Assembly: GCF_000337135.1 (NCBI RefSeq)
Contig: NZ_AOIN01000046.1
Location: 24,309-66,838, forward strand
Direction of reading: 5' to 3'
Source: Natrialba chahannaoensis JCM 10990
GTDB taxonomy: Archaea > Halobacteriota > Halobacteria > Halobacteriales > Natrialbaceae
DNA: 42,530 bases
Shown in pieces: positions 1-8,952 of this stretch. The notes beneath the pieces are model-generated. The model was given only the letters and a program-made list of their open reading frames with translations, was not told the DNA's origin and did not search any database. Position numbers and translations under genes: made by a program. Position 1 is the stretch's first letter; each line of letters opens with the position of its first letter.

Positions 1-1628
1 ATCTCGCCGACCGTCGCGTACGTCTTCACCGCCGCGATGATGTGTGGCATGAGGTTCTCGGTACCTCGTGCGGCGCTACGGAGGGACTCGAGTGCCTCCG
101 CCACAGCGTCCTCATCGCGGTCGTCGCGGACGGCCTGGACGTTCTCGATCTGGCGTCGTTCGTCCTCCTCGGTGACTTCCTCGACATCCATTTCAGGGTC
201 CTCGTCGACTTCGAACTCGTTGACACCAACGATGATGCGCTCTTTCTCTTCGATCTCCTTCTGGCGATCGAAGGCGGTGTCCTGGATCTGGCGCTGGACC
301 CACTGTTGCTCGACGGCGTCTAACATACCGCCGCGGCTGTTAACCTCTTCAAGGATCTCGTAGGCCTCTTCTTCGACATCGTCGGTGAGCGATTCGACGT
401 AGTAGCTGCCGGCGAGCGGGTCGATGGTGTCGGCCGCGCCGGACTCGTGGGCGAGGATCTGTTGGGTCCGCAGGGCAGTACGGACGGACTCCTCCGTGGG
501 GAGGGCAAGCGCCTCGTCCTTCCCGTTAGTGTGGAGGCTCTGGGTGCCCCCGAGAACGGCGGCGAGCGCCTGGTAGGCCACGCGGACCACGTTGTTCTCT
601 ATCTGCTGGGCGGTGAGCATCGAGCCCGCGGTCTGGGTGTGGAACTTGAGCTGTTTCGACTTGGGATTGTCCGGGTCGAAGCGCTCGTCCATGATGTCGT
701 GCCACATCCGGCGGGCCGCGCGGAACTTGGCGACTTCCTCGAAGATGTTGTTGTGGCCGTTGAAGAAGAACGAAAGCTGCGGCGCGAAGTCGTCGACGTC
801 GAGTCCGGCCTTGATGGCGGCCTCGACGTACTCGATGCCGTTCCCCAGGGTGAAGGCGAGTTCCTGTGCCGCCGTGGAGCCGGCCTCGCGGATGTGGTAG
901 CCCGAGATGGAGATGGTGTTGAACTTCGGCGTCTCCTCGGCGCAGAACTCGAAGATGTCCGTGATGATCCGCATCGAGGGTTCGGGCGGGTAGATGTAGG
1001 TGTTGCGGGCGATGTACTCCTTCAGAAGGTCGTTCTGGATCGTTCCTCGTAGCTCGGCGCGGTCGACGCCCTGCTGGTCGCCCACGGCGATGTACATCGC
1101 GAGCAGGACCGAGGCGGGCGCGTTGATCGTCATCGAGGTCGAGACCTCGTCAAGTGGGATGCCGTCGAAAACGATCTCCATGTCCGCCAGCGAGTCGATG
1201 GCGACACCGGCCTTCCCGACCTCACCGGCGGCCATGTCGGCGTCGGAATCGTACCCCATCTGCGTCGGCAGGTCGAACGCCATCGAGAGCCCAGTCTGGC
1301 CCTGATCGAGCAGGTAGTGATAGCGTTCGTTCGTATCTGCGGGCGTCGAGAAGCCGGCGTACTGGCGCATGGTCCACAGGCGGCCCCGGTAGCCGGTGGA
1401 GTAGACCCCGCGCGTGTACGGCGGTTCACCGGGGTAGCCCAGATCATCCTGATAGTTGAGATTCGCTACATCGTCCGGCGTGTAGAGTCGGTCGACCTCC
1501 TGGCCACCCGTGTCGGTCGTGAACGTCTCCTGGCGCTCACCGAACCGATCGAGGACCGGTTCGACGTCGTCGTCGTGCCAGTCCTCCCGGCCGGCACGGA
1601 TCTCCTCGAGTTCCTCGGGGTCGAACAT
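1..1628 (-). CDS. mcmA: Methylmalonyl-CoA mutase large (catalytic) subunit, 3' end cut by window
   Basis: The protein isomerises (R)-methylmalonyl-CoA and succinyl-CoA with the help of adenosylcobalamin. I read 542 codons from the ATG at 1628 to the window edge without a stop; archaeal large subunits are usually about 560 residues, so only the C-terminal tail is missing. Diagnostic stretches are the N-terminal [20 protein letters not shown], the [13 protein letters not shown] segment, [14 protein letters not shown], and [20 protein letters not shown] near the end of the TIM barrel. The B12-binding domain is absent, as expected in archaea, where it is a separate small subunit. In haloarchaea the enzyme belongs to propionyl-CoA and methylaspartate-cycle metabolism (family knowledge). 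The small subunit is not in this window. Confidence 0.97.
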   Translation of the reverse strand, partial: MFDPEELEEIRAGREDWHDDDVEPVLDRFGERQETFTTDTGGQEVDRLYTPDDVANLNYQDDLGYPGEPPYTRGVYSTGYRGRLWTMRQYAGFSTPADTNERYHYLLDQGQTGLSMAFDLPTQMGYDSDADMAAGEVGKAGVAIDSLADMEIVFDGIPLDEVSTSMTINAPASVLLAMYIAVGDQQGVDRAELRGTIQNDLLKEYIARNTYIYPPEPSMRIITDIFEFCAEETPKFNTISISGYHIREAGSTAAQELAFTLGNGIEYVEAAIKAGLDVDDFAPQLSFFFNGHNNIFEEVAKFRAARRMWHDIMDERFDPDNPKSKQLKFHTQTAGSMLTAQQIENNVVRVAYQALAAVLGGTQSLHTNGKDEALALPTEESVRTALRTQQILAHESGAADTIDPLAGSYYVESLTDDVEEEAYEILEEVNSRGGMLDAVEQQWVQRQIQDTAFDRQKEIEEKERIIVGVNEFEVDEDPEMDVEEVTEEDERRQIENVQAVRDDRDEDAVAEALESLRSAARGTENLMPHIIAAVKTYATVGE

Positions 1629-1773
1629 TACGAATACCGACGACCGGCCGGGGCTTGAAGGTTGATGAACGTGCCCGTGTTGCCATCGGCTCTCACTAGT
1701 ACGGTCCTGCGGTTGTACGGTGGCTCTCCGCAATCAGCGTGATCAACCACCCCTCCATCGGGGGCGACCCCGC

Positions 1774-1816
1774 ATCCCACCATCCACGTATCCCACCATC
1801 CACGTATCCCACCATC
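1774..1816. repeat. Tandem repeat, 16-bp unit, 2.7 copies
   Basis: The unit ATCCCACCATCCACGT occurs at 1774-1789 and 1790-1805, followed by an exact 11-base partial copy at 1806-1816. It lies between the end of the 1823-2221 gene and the start of the mutase gene, about 150 nt upstream of the mutase ATG. The copies are identical, which suggests recent expansion by slippage. Confidence 0.9.
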
Positions 1817-1822
1817 AGGCGA

Positions 1823-2221
1823 TCAAACCGCGTCGTCCGGATCGTGACGCGCCGCTACTCGAGTCGCCTCGGTCGCGTACTGATCCCGCGTCTCGCGGTT
1901 GTCGACCGTGCCGAGGTCGTTGCGCGAAACGGTCAGGCTCGCTTTCGTCTCCCGTTCCGGGCCTGTAAAGCTCGTGAGCGCGCGTTCGCGACGGTGGTAG
2001 TAGCGACCGTCCGGTGTCGCGTACACGAGGATGATCAGGTTCAGTTCGTCGTCGCCGTACGTTCGTTCGACGAGCCAGACGCGGGTTTTGGATTCATTGG
2101 TATTGCCATCGCCGCCACCACCATCACTACCATCACCACTCTCACCAGCCGTCCGATCAGCTAGCTCGTCGGATGAACTCGAATAATGGGTGTCGTGAGC
2201 GTCGGGATCGTCGGTGGTCAT
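1823..2221 (-). CDS. Conserved haloarchaeal protein of unknown function
   Basis: 132 residues from the ATG at 2221 (a GTG two codons upstream is possible). The first 45 residues are low-complexity, rich in Asp, Ser and Gly, and look disordered. The remainder is a compact domain beginning KTRVWLVERTYGDDELNLI and running through ATPDGRYYHRRERAL to a helical end (RDQYATEATRVAARH). I have an impression of similar short proteins in other haloarchaea but do not recognise a named function. No membrane segment, signal peptide or metal motif is visible. It lies 45-50 nt downstream of the acetyltransferase gene on the same strand, so the two may share a transcript. Confidence 0.75.
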   Translation of the reverse strand: MTTDDPDAHDTHYSSSSDELADRTAGESGDGSDGGGGDGNTNESKTRVWLVERTYGDDELNLIILVYATPDGRYYHRRERALTSFTGPERETKASLTVSRNDLGTVDNRETRDQYATEATRVAARHDPDDAV

Positions 2222-2272
2222 TGGCACAGGTGGGTGCTGAGAGACACGCTGACTCCCTGATGGACACAGCGC

Positions 2273-2926
2273 TTAGCGACCGGTATCGTACTTGTACGTC
2301 GCTGATTCGCTGTCGATACCGAAATCCTCCGGGCTGTCCTCGTCGGCCATCTCCGCGTCGCGCTCGGATGCCTGTTTGAACGCCTCCCTGAGACGATCCG
2401 GCATCCGGAACCGATCGATCTCGAGTGCGTAGGCGACGGCATCCGGATCGGTTTGCTCTCGTTTCGCCTCGAGCCGATGCTGGAGCGCTGGGGGAAGTTT
2501 CGATTCTTCGATTCGGCGGAATCCAAACTGTGCGAGGTACTCTCCTTCGCTCGTCAGCGAGTAGACGGTGTCGAACCCCTCGTCGCTTGCGTACTCGATG
2601 AGTCGTTCGATGACGTGTGCGCCGACGCCCTGGCCGCGCCAGTTATCGAGGACGCCGATACTTGTGAGTTCGCAGACGTCGGTTCGCTGGTCGTCTGCGT
2701 CGTCAGCATCGTCCGCGCTGTCACCATCGCCACCAGCCGCTCCCTCGTCACTGCTCCCGCCATCCTTATGGATCCGTATTCGGCCAAAGCCTCCCTTCTT
2801 ACCCGACTCCTCGTCGATCGCGATGACGTAGTCACGGGACCGGAACGCCGTCTCGTCGAGCCCCATCGACTCGATGTGGTCAAGTAGCCAGACCTCCTCC
2901 CGGTTTTTCGCGTCCCGTACGTACAT
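2273..2926 (-). CDS. GNAT-family N-acetyltransferase
   Basis: Predicted cytoplasmic acetyl-CoA-dependent N-acetyltransferase, substrate unknown. The 217-residue protein starts at the ATG at 2926 (MYVRDAKNREEVWLLDHIES); a TATA-like stretch at 2950-2960 lies about 26 nt upstream, which favours this start over a longer reading frame reaching 3304. The core motif LTSIGVLDNWRGQGVGAHVI contains the acetyl-CoA pyrophosphate-binding R/QxxGxG/A signature, followed by FDTVYSLTSEGEYLAQFGFR, the typical C-terminal strand-helix of GNAT proteins. An acidic disordered insert (DGDSADDADDADD) splits the domain before the signature. The C-terminal 60 residues are extra to the family core. The S9 peptidase gene is divergent. 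Confidence 0.87.
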   Translation of the reverse strand: MYVRDAKNREEVWLLDHIESMGLDETAFRSRDYVIAIDEESGKKGGFGRIRIHKDGGSSDEGAAGGDGDSADDADDADDQRTDVCELTSIGVLDNWRGQGVGAHVIERLIEYASDEGFDTVYSLTSEGEYLAQFGFRRIEESKLPPALQHRLEAKREQTDPDAVAYALEIDRFRMPDRLREAFKQASERDAEMADEDSPEDFGIDSESATYKYDTGR

Positions 2927-2949
2927 GATTTGATATTCGTCCCGAACGG

Positions 2950-2960
2950 CCAAAAGGGTT
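2950..2960 (-). promoter_or_regulatory. TATA-like element for the GNAT gene
   Basis: On the minus strand this reads AACCCTTTTG, centred about 28 nt before the ATG at 2926. That spacing fits a leaderless haloarchaeal transcript. Confidence 0.45.
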
Positions 2961-3015
2961 TGCGCGGCAGTAGCGGCGGCATCGCGAAGATCACCCGATG
3001 TTTGGCTTCCCGAAC

Positions 3016-3024
3016 ATCTATAAC
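3016..3024 (+). promoter_or_regulatory. TATA box for the S9 peptidase gene
   Basis: The sequence ATCTATAAC is centred at about 3021. A TSS 26 nt downstream would fall near 3047, which is exactly the second in-frame ATG of the peptidase gene, so a leaderless mRNA starting at MAATDDLD is likely. Confidence 0.55.
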
Positions 3025-3037
3025 ATAGCCATGTGAC

Positions 3038-5053
3038 ATGTCGCCAATGGCCGCGACTGACGACCTCGATACCAAAACAACGGACGTACTCGAGTCCCTC
3101 GCATCGCTCCCGACAATCGCGCATCCGACCATCTCCCCCGACGGCTCGGAGATCGCGTTCTACTACGACGAGACGGGGCGAAACGAACTCCACGTGCTCG
3201 ATGCAGAGACAGGTGCACTCGAGCAGTGGTCCGACGGCGACGTGCCGCGAAATGCGCGCTGGTTCCTCCGCTGGGATGCGGACGGAGAACGCGTGTTCTT
3301 CCACCAGGATGAGGACGGTGACGAGCAGAACGATATCTACGCGCTCTCACGAGAGGGGACGGTCGAGTCGATCGTTGAAATCGACGGCCAGGCGATTCTG
3401 AACGACGTGAGCGACGACGGTGAGTCGCTGCTGTTCACCTCGAACCGTGATGGACAGATGAACGCGTATCGGTACGACTGCACGACCGAGGAGGTGACCA
3501 AACTCACCGACTACGAGCGCGCCGTCGGCGCGCTGTCGTTCTCGCCGGACGGGGACCGGATCGCCTACGCGACGAACGAGACGGACGACTTCGACAACGT
3601 CGACGTCTACGTTGCGAACGCCGACGGCTCCGAGCCGCGAAATCTGTCGCTCGGCGACGTGGGTGCGGAGTCGGCACCGATAGACTGGGGGCCCGACGGA
3701 GAACGGCTGCTGGTCACGGACAACACAGAGGACCTCAGCCGCGCAGGTGTCGTCGATCTCGCTGCGCTGGACGAGGTTGGGGTCGAGGCCGATGGCGACA
3801 CCGAAAGCGGCGCTGACGACATCAACGCCCGGACAGCAGCCGACGACGCCGTCTCCTGGTTCAGCGACAGCGACTTCGAGGAATCTCCCACCGGATTCCT
3901 GCCCGGTGGCGAGCACTTCTTCGCGCTGCGCGACCGTGCGGCCCAGTCGATCCCCGTCGTCTACGACATCGGGACCGGCGAGAGCCGTGAACTCGACGTT
4001 CCCGAGGGTGTGACCTCTGTTGGTCGCATGGGACCGAGCGATGTTGCCATCGACGAGAATCGCCTCTTACTGCAGCACACGAGTCCGACGACCCGACCGG
4101 AACTGCTGGTGTACGACCTCGCAACCGACGAGTACGAGACGCTCCTCGAGGCCGAGTACGGTCCCTTCTCGCCCGAGGACTTCGCCGACGCGGAGTACCT
4201 CACAGTACAGTCCGACGGTGTTCCCGAGACGCCCGCCGAAGCAGTCGACCACGAGCCAGCCGACGAACTCGAGATCGGTGCGCTGCTGTACGATTCCGGC
4301 GAGCGCCCGTCACCGCTGCTCGTCAAAGTCCATGGCGGGCCGCGCGGCCGGGACACCAAGGGATTCAACCTCTACACGCAGATGCTGGTCATGCAGGGCT
4401 TTTCCGTCCTCGAAGTCAACTACCGCGGCTCGACCGGTCGTGGCCGCGAGTTTGTCGAGGAACTCCTCGAGGACTGGGGTGGTGCCGAGCAGGGTGACGT
4501 GGCGACGGTCGCCGAGCACGTCCTCGAAATGCGCGACTGGCTCGACGAGGACCGCGTCGTCGTCTTCGGCGGCTCCTACGGCGGCTACTCGGCCTACTGG
4601 CAGACGGTGCAGTATCCCGAGCTGTACGACGCTGGCATCGCCTGGATCGGCCTCACTGACCTCGAAGAACAGTACGAGACGACGATGCCCCACTATCGGA
4701 TCGAACTCATGGAGAAGTATCTCGGCACGCCCGAGGAGAACCCGGCCCTCTACGAGGAGCGTTCGCCGATCACGCACGCCGAGAACCTCGCCGCGCCGCT
4801 GCTCATGGTTCACGGCGTCAACGACACCCGCGTCCCTGTCTCGCAGTCCCGTCGCTATCGGGAGACACTCGAGTCCCTTGGCTACGAGTTCGGCCCCGAC
4901 GGCGATGTCGAGTACGAGGAACTCGGCGAGGAGGGCCACGCGTCGACCGACCAGCGCCAGCAGCTACGGACGTTCGAGTTGCTCGCGGATTTCCTCCAGC
5001 GACGGGCTGGCAACGAGCCTGTGGACGCTGCCGAGCACGTGGCAGAGGACTGA
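3038..5053 (+). CDS. S9-family serine peptidase (acylaminoacyl/dipeptidyl peptidase type)
   Basis: Cytoplasmic oligopeptidase of the prolyl oligopeptidase clan; no signal peptide is seen. The 671-residue protein has an N-terminal beta-propeller with WD40/TolB-like repeats (SPDGSEIAFYYDETG, SPDGDRIAYATNETD, WGPDGERLLVTDNTED) to about residue 390, then an alpha/beta-hydrolase domain. The nucleophile is Ser513 in GGSYGGYS; Asp596 (VNDTRVP) and His634 (EEGHAST) complete the triad, and HGGPRGRDTKGFN is the oxyanion region. All catalytic residues are intact. The listed start is the first ATG, but a TATA box at 3016-3024 is better placed for the ATG at 3047. It could finish the degradation of imported or proteasome-derived peptides. 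Exact specificity cannot be read from sequence. Confidence 0.95.
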   Translation: MSPMAATDDLDTKTTDVLESLASLPTIAHPTISPDGSEIAFYYDETGRNELHVLDAETGALEQWSDGDVPRNARWFLRWDADGERVFFHQDEDGDEQNDIYALSREGTVESIVEIDGQAILNDVSDDGESLLFTSNRDGQMNAYRYDCTTEEVTKLTDYERAVGALSFSPDGDRIAYATNETDDFDNVDVYVANADGSEPRNLSLGDVGAESAPIDWGPDGERLLVTDNTEDLSRAGVVDLAALDEVGVEADGDTESGADDINARTAADDAVSWFSDSDFEESPTGFLPGGEHFFALRDRAAQSIPVVYDIGTGESRELDVPEGVTSVGRMGPSDVAIDENRLLLQHTSPTTRPELLVYDLATDEYETLLEAEYGPFSPEDFADAEYLTVQSDGVPETPAEAVDHEPADELEIGALLYDSGERPSPLLVKVHGGPRGRDTKGFNLYTQMLVMQGFSVLEVNYRGSTGRGREFVEELLEDWGGAEQGDVATVAEHVLEMRDWLDEDRVVVFGGSYGGYSAYWQTVQYPELYDAGIAWIGLTDLEEQYETTMPHYRIELMEKYLGTPEENPALYEERSPITHAENLAAPLLMVHGVNDTRVPVSQSRRYRETLESLGYEFGPDGDVEYEELGEEGHASTDQRQQLRTFELLADFLQRRAGNEPVDAAEHVAED

Positions 5054-5057
5054 GGCG

Positions 5058-5993
5058 CTAGCCGCTCGCCAGCGCCGCCTCGAGGCGCGATTCGATCTCG
5101 TCGAGTTCGTTGCGCAGTGCCTCTCCTTCCTCGCCCTCCAGCGCGTCGATCCGCTCGACGAGTCCCTGCAGCCGCGAGTACTTCTCGTCTTCGTCGACGC
5201 TCGTCTTCTGGACGTAGACGCTTTCGTCCGTCTCGTACACCTCGGCTTCCGAGAGGTCCGTCACCGAGATGACGACATCCAGTTTCTCCGGGTCGACGCC
5301 GAGAACCCACTCGCGGGGCACGTCGTGCTCGTCGAGCGCCTCGAAAATTGCCTCCTCGTCCATCGGTCGCCGCCGTTCGCGAACCGTCCGCCGAACGGTG
5401 CCGTACCGGCCGTGTAGCTCCTGGTCCGGACCGAGTCGGTCGAGCAGCGCGTTCCGCGCCGACCGACGGAGCCGGTCCGCACCGTGTTGGACGTCCGAGG
5501 CGAGTACGTAGAGATCTGTGAGGGGGTCCGTCTCGAGTACCCCTGGTTCGGTCGCGTTCTCGAGTCCGTCGAGCAACGCGGCGAGCAATAGCCCATCGTC
5601 GTGGACGCGCTCAGGCTGGGTGCGCGCCTCGGCTGCGGAGACGAGGTACGGACTCTCGCCGGCCACAGCCTCGTCGTCGCGACGAATGGTGTCGTCCGTG
5701 ACCGTGTACGCTCCAGAGAGCGTCAGTAGCACTGCGTAGGGCTCGACGCCCGGTTGCAGAGTGTCGACTGGGAGTCCGTTCTGGTCGCCGTCCGCAAGTT
5801 GCGCTGTGAGTACGTCGAACTGCTCGCGCCAGAGGGTGTGCGTCTCCCCGCTGTCCCCGAACCGGACGACGATCCGGTCGTCCGCCGACCGTACGATATC
5901 GAATCGCCGCTCGGAGACTGGCGTCTCGAGAACGGCCCCGGACTCGAGTTCGGTACACGCTGTACGGAGGTCGTTCCATCGGTCATCGTTCAT
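5058..5993 (-). CDS. Conserved haloarchaeal protein of unknown function
   Basis: 311 residues from the ATG at 5993 (MNDDRWNDLRTACTELESG). A T-rich element at 6017-6026 sits 26 nt upstream and supports this start rather than a longer frame to 6077. The N-terminal half has alternating strands (RRFDIVRSADDRIVVRFGDS). The middle is helical and Arg-rich (RRTVRERRRPMDEEAIFEAL). A segment near residue 225 (VPREWVLGVDPEKLDVVISV) resembles a small winged-helix or alpha/beta unit. The last 50 residues (YSRLQGLVERIDALEGEEGE onward) are predicted coiled coil. No catalytic or metal motif is recognised. It converges on the S9 peptidase gene with only 4 nt between stops. Confidence 0.8.
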   Translation of the reverse strand: MNDDRWNDLRTACTELESGAVLETPVSERRFDIVRSADDRIVVRFGDSGETHTLWREQFDVLTAQLADGDQNGLPVDTLQPGVEPYAVLLTLSGAYTVTDDTIRRDDEAVAGESPYLVSAAEARTQPERVHDDGLLLAALLDGLENATEPGVLETDPLTDLYVLASDVQHGADRLRRSARNALLDRLGPDQELHGRYGTVRRTVRERRRPMDEEAIFEALDEHDVPREWVLGVDPEKLDVVISVTDLSEAEVYETDESVYVQKTSVDEDEKYSRLQGLVERIDALEGEEGEALRNELDEIESRLEAALASG

Positions 5994-6110
5994 GGCGGCC
6001 TCTCCACCAGCAGCGGGCAAAAAGCGGTGGCAAGCAGGTGCACAGATCTCCAACTGCTGTCTGCTGTTTCTTCCCACTATTCTACCCCACGATCCTATTG
6101 TAAAGAAACA

Positions 6111-6119
6111 AGCTTATGG
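6111..6119 (+). promoter_or_regulatory. TATA-like element for the small lipoprotein gene
   Basis: The sequence AGCTTATGG is centred 26 nt before the ATG at 6142, which predicts a leaderless mRNA. Confidence 0.45.
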
Positions 6120-6141
6120 CCGTCGTGACAGAGCACCGCAT

Positions 6142-6540
6142 ATGGAACGACGAGCCCTCCTCACGTCGCTCTGTTTCCCACTGTTCGTTTCTGTCCCCGG
6201 CTGTCTGGCACGAGGGCAGTCCCCACGCCTGTCACGGTTGGCCGTCGCCAACTTCACTGCGGAACCGGTTCGCGTCGAAGTGCACCTCACAGACGGCAGC
6301 GAAACCGCGTACGAAAACATCGTCAGTCTCGACGCAAACACCGAAGACAGGGTCGTCCCATCGACGGTGATTGCGGACGACCTTCCCGAGGATCACGGCG
6401 CGTCCATACTCGAGTACGGCCTGGCTGGATCGCCACTCGAGACGCTGGAGCTGTCGGACTACGTCGAGTCCGATTGCGGGAAAGTCAATCTCAATGTTCG
6501 AGAGGAGGCGGTCGAGGCGTTCGTCTCCTCGGGGTGTTGA
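6142..6540 (+). CDS. Small secreted lipoprotein, function unknown
   Basis: 132 residues with an N-terminal export signal MERRALLTSLCFPLFVSVPGC. The twin arginines at residues 3-4 and the lipobox VPGC (Cys21) indicate Tat export and lipid anchoring on the outer face of the membrane, the common haloarchaeal pattern. The mature part (LAVANFTAEPVRVEVHLTDG) looks like a small beta-sandwich and ends in VSSGC; the two further cysteines (DCGK and the C-terminal residue) could form a disulphide. I do not recognise a family. It has its own promoter. Downstream, the ASRT homologue gene converges on it. Confidence 0.8.
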   Translation: MERRALLTSLCFPLFVSVPGCLARGQSPRLSRLAVANFTAEPVRVEVHLTDGSETAYENIVSLDANTEDRVVPSTVIADDLPEDHGASILEYGLAGSPLETLELSDYVESDCGKVNLNVREEAVEAFVSSGC

Positions 6541-6618
6541 TCGCTCGGCACTCGAGGTGACAGTATGGTGGGGTGACTACGTGGTGCAACCGTCGTTCGG
6601 GACACGAGAGAGCTGACG

Positions 6619-6993
6619 CTACGAATCACTCGGATACGCAACCGTCGAGAGCAGCGCGTTCTCGGCTTGTCGCGAATCCAGCCGGGTGTGCTGGCAGACA
6701 ATCGGTACGTCGGATTCGATCACGCTAGCAAAGGGTGTCCCTTTCGGGATCTCCTTGGGGTCCTCGAACTCGTTGAACCGCAGGTGTTTGGTCCGTTCAG
6801 CGGGCACCGTCTTCTCGTACGGTCCCACTGGTCCGCGGTCGGTAAAGTAGACTGTAATCTCGACGCTGGCGTCTTCATCAGCCGTATTCTGGATGCAGAC
6901 GGATTCGTGGCTCAGCATCTCGGGTTCGGGACCGTTGCTCCCTTCGGGAATGTACCCCTCAGGGATCGTCCAGGTGGTCTTCCCTGTGGCCAT
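6619..6993 (-). CDS. Sensory rhodopsin transducer-like protein (ASRT family, PF07100)
   Basis: 124 residues from the ATG at 6993. The sequence follows Anabaena sensory rhodopsin transducer almost end to end, with hallmarks EGYIPEGSNGPEP, LSHESVCIQN, VEITVYFTDRGPVGPYEKTV, RTKHLRFNEF, ASVIESDVPIVCQHTRLDSR and QAENALLSTVAY. In the cyanobacterium this soluble beta-sandwich protein forms a tetramer and binds the cytoplasmic face of sensory rhodopsin. The family also occurs in many organisms without a rhodopsin, where it may be a ligand-binding or carbohydrate-related regulator (family knowledge). No opsin is in this window. It is divergent from the AOR gene, sharing a 231-nt intergenic region, so joint regulation is possible. 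A longer frame to 7350 lacks support. Confidence 0.92.
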   Translation of the reverse strand: MATGKTTWTIPEGYIPEGSNGPEPEMLSHESVCIQNTADEDASVEITVYFTDRGPVGPYEKTVPAERTKHLRFNEFEDPKEIPKGTPFASVIESDVPIVCQHTRLDSRQAENALLSTVAYPSDS

Positions 6994-7224
6994 CGTGTCT
7001 TCTTCTGCGCCACGAATCGGCCTGAAACGAGGGCCTGTATGGGCAGGTGCTGGCTGCGTCGGGGCTGTCTGTGACCCGCCGGTCTGTGGCAGTGGGTACT
7101 CGAGTCCCCTCGAAATTTTGGGTGCTACATCCGTGCGCAGGGGTACCCCCGTCTGGGCCGGCCGGAGAACCGGTCTGGTACCCAGTGGCCTACAGCTAAG
7201 GGCCCGGCCGAACAACTGTGCGCT

Positions 7225-8919
7225 ATGCGTCATGCGAAAGGGCCGCTGCTGACCGTTGACGTCGGTGAGCGAACGGCCACCGAGACCGAGATTGGCGACC
7301 TGCTCGCCGAAACCGTCGGCGGACGGGCGACCGCGACCGCACTGGCACACGAGCGAATTCCGTTCGATGCGGAGCCGTTCGGACCCGAGAACCGCGTCTA
7401 TCTCTCGACGGGACCGCTCCAGCAGTCCCAGATGTCCTTTACGGGCCGGATGAACATGACCGGCCTCTCACCGCTGACGGAGGGACTCGTCTCGACGAAC
7501 GCCGGCGGCTACCTCTCGCGCAACTTCGTCGAGGCCGGCATCAGCGTTTTCGAGGTCGTTGGCGAGAGCGACGAACTGCTCGCAATCCACGTCACCGACG
7601 ACGGCGTCGAGTTCGAGGAAGTACCCGAACTCGAGGGCGCGACGGTTCCCGAGACCTCCGACTACATGGCCGACCACCACGACCTCGGCCCCGAACACTG
7701 CATCGCCATCGGTCCGGCGGGCGAGAACCTCGTCCGTTTCGCGTCGGTGATGACGTTCGACTCGCGGGCGTTCGGCCGCGGCGGTCTTGGTGCGGTTCTC
7801 GGCTCGAAGAACGTCAAGTGCGTCACCTTCGAGGGTGATGCCGACGCAGTACCGGAGGTCGACGTCGAGATTCCGAACCCACCGGAGATGGACATCCACC
7901 GCGAGGCGGCCACCTCGGACGACCGGATGCGTCGCCAGGGGACCACCGGCGGCACGGAGTTCATCAACGACAACTTCTCGCTGCCGACGCGGTACTTCGA
8001 GGGGTACGAGTTCGAGGACGCAGACCAAATCGGCGGCAACGCCGTTGAGGAGAAGAAGTACAAGAAAGGGGCCTGTTCGGCCTGCGCCTACGCCTGCAAA
8101 CTGCCGACACGGGACGAAGAGCGCGGCGTCGAGACGGAGGGGCCGGAGTTCGAAACCGTCTATGCCTTCGGGTCGATGCAGGGAGTCGGCGACATCGTCG
8201 ACGTCATGCAGGCGAACGAACTCTGTGACAACTACGGGATGGACACCATCTCTGCGGGTGTCACCGTTGCGGCCTACCTGTCGAGCGAGGACGAGTTCGG
8301 GAACGCGGCACTCGCCCAGGAGATCACCGAGAAGATCGCACGCCGAGAGGGCGTCGGCGACACGCTCGCGGAGGGCGTCGAACGCTGTCACGACGACCTC
8401 GGCGTCGAGAACCTCACCGTGAAGGGCATGGAGTTCGCCGCCCACGACGGCCGCGTCCTCCACGGCCAGGGCCTGTCCTACGCCGTCGCGAACCGCGGCG
8501 CAGACCACATGTACGCCGGCATGCTGAGTCTCGAGTACGCCGGCGAACTTGATCCGGAAGGGACTCTCGGCAAGGCCGACGTGCTGGTCGACCAGGAGAA
8601 CCACAATGCCTTCCGCGACACGGGCATCGTTTGCGCCTTCGGCGGCGATTACGTCACCGAGGAGCGCCTGGAGACGCTGTTCGACGCCGACTACGAGGAC
8701 CTCCTCGCGGTTGGGAAGCGAACGATCGAACGCGAGCGCCACTTCAACAACCAGCGCGGACTCGACCGCGCGGACGACGTGCTCCCCTACGAGATTCCGG
8801 ATTTCGAAGCGGCGGTCGAAGAGTACTACGAGGCTCGCGGCTGGAACGACGACGGGACGGTTCCGGAGACGACGGACGCGGTCGCCTCAAGCGGAACGGC
8901 AGTTCCTTCGGACGACTGA
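7225..8919 (+). CDS. aor: Aldehyde:ferredoxin oxidoreductase family protein (tungstopterin enzyme)
   Basis: Cytoplasmic tungsten/iron-sulphur enzyme expected to oxidise aldehydes to carboxylates with ferredoxin as acceptor. The 564-residue protein is slightly shorter than the roughly 600-residue Pyrococcus enzyme. The 4Fe-4S ligands are CxxCxxxC at Cys284, Cys287 and Cys291, with the fourth at Cys470 (DTGIVCAF). Other family signatures are STGPLQQSQMSFTGRMNMTG near the N terminus, DSRAFGRGGLGAVLGSKNVK and AHDGRVLHGQGLSYAVANRG, which contact the bis-pterin cofactor. Substrate is unknown; haloarchaea carry several paralogues. Its stop is 33 nt from the convergent MFS gene, and a MoaD-like SAMP gene lies just beyond, which fits pterin cofactor metabolism. 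Confidence 0.95.
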   Translation: MRHAKGPLLTVDVGERTATETEIGDLLAETVGGRATATALAHERIPFDAEPFGPENRVYLSTGPLQQSQMSFTGRMNMTGLSPLTEGLVSTNAGGYLSRNFVEAGISVFEVVGESDELLAIHVTDDGVEFEEVPELEGATVPETSDYMADHHDLGPEHCIAIGPAGENLVRFASVMTFDSRAFGRGGLGAVLGSKNVKCVTFEGDADAVPEVDVEIPNPPEMDIHREAATSDDRMRRQGTTGGTEFINDNFSLPTRYFEGYEFEDADQIGGNAVEEKKYKKGACSACAYACKLPTRDEERGVETEGPEFETVYAFGSMQGVGDIVDVMQANELCDNYGMDTISAGVTVAAYLSSEDEFGNAALAQEITEKIARREGVGDTLAEGVERCHDDLGVENLTVKGMEFAAHDGRVLHGQGLSYAVANRGADHMYAGMLSLEYAGELDPEGTLGKADVLVDQENHNAFRDTGIVCAFGGDYVTEERLETLFDADYEDLLAVGKRTIERERHFNNQRGLDRADDVLPYEIPDFEAAVEEYYEARGWNDDGTVPETTDAVASSGTAVPSDD

Positions 8920-8952
8920 GTTAGCTGGATTCGCACCGCCCACGTTCTTCGA

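Noticed and set aside
1774-1816. Possible CRISPR-like array
   Set aside because: It is a head-to-tail tandem repeat without spacers.
4020-5417. 465-codon plus-strand frame in another phase across the S9 peptidase and the next gene
   Set aside because: Ser/Thr/Arg-rich out-of-phase shadow covering two well supported genes on different strands.
7468-8742. Long open frame (424 codons) antisense to the AOR gene
   Set aside because: It mirrors the high-GC codon bias of AOR, whose motifs and metal ligands are unmistakable; its translation has no recognisable domain.
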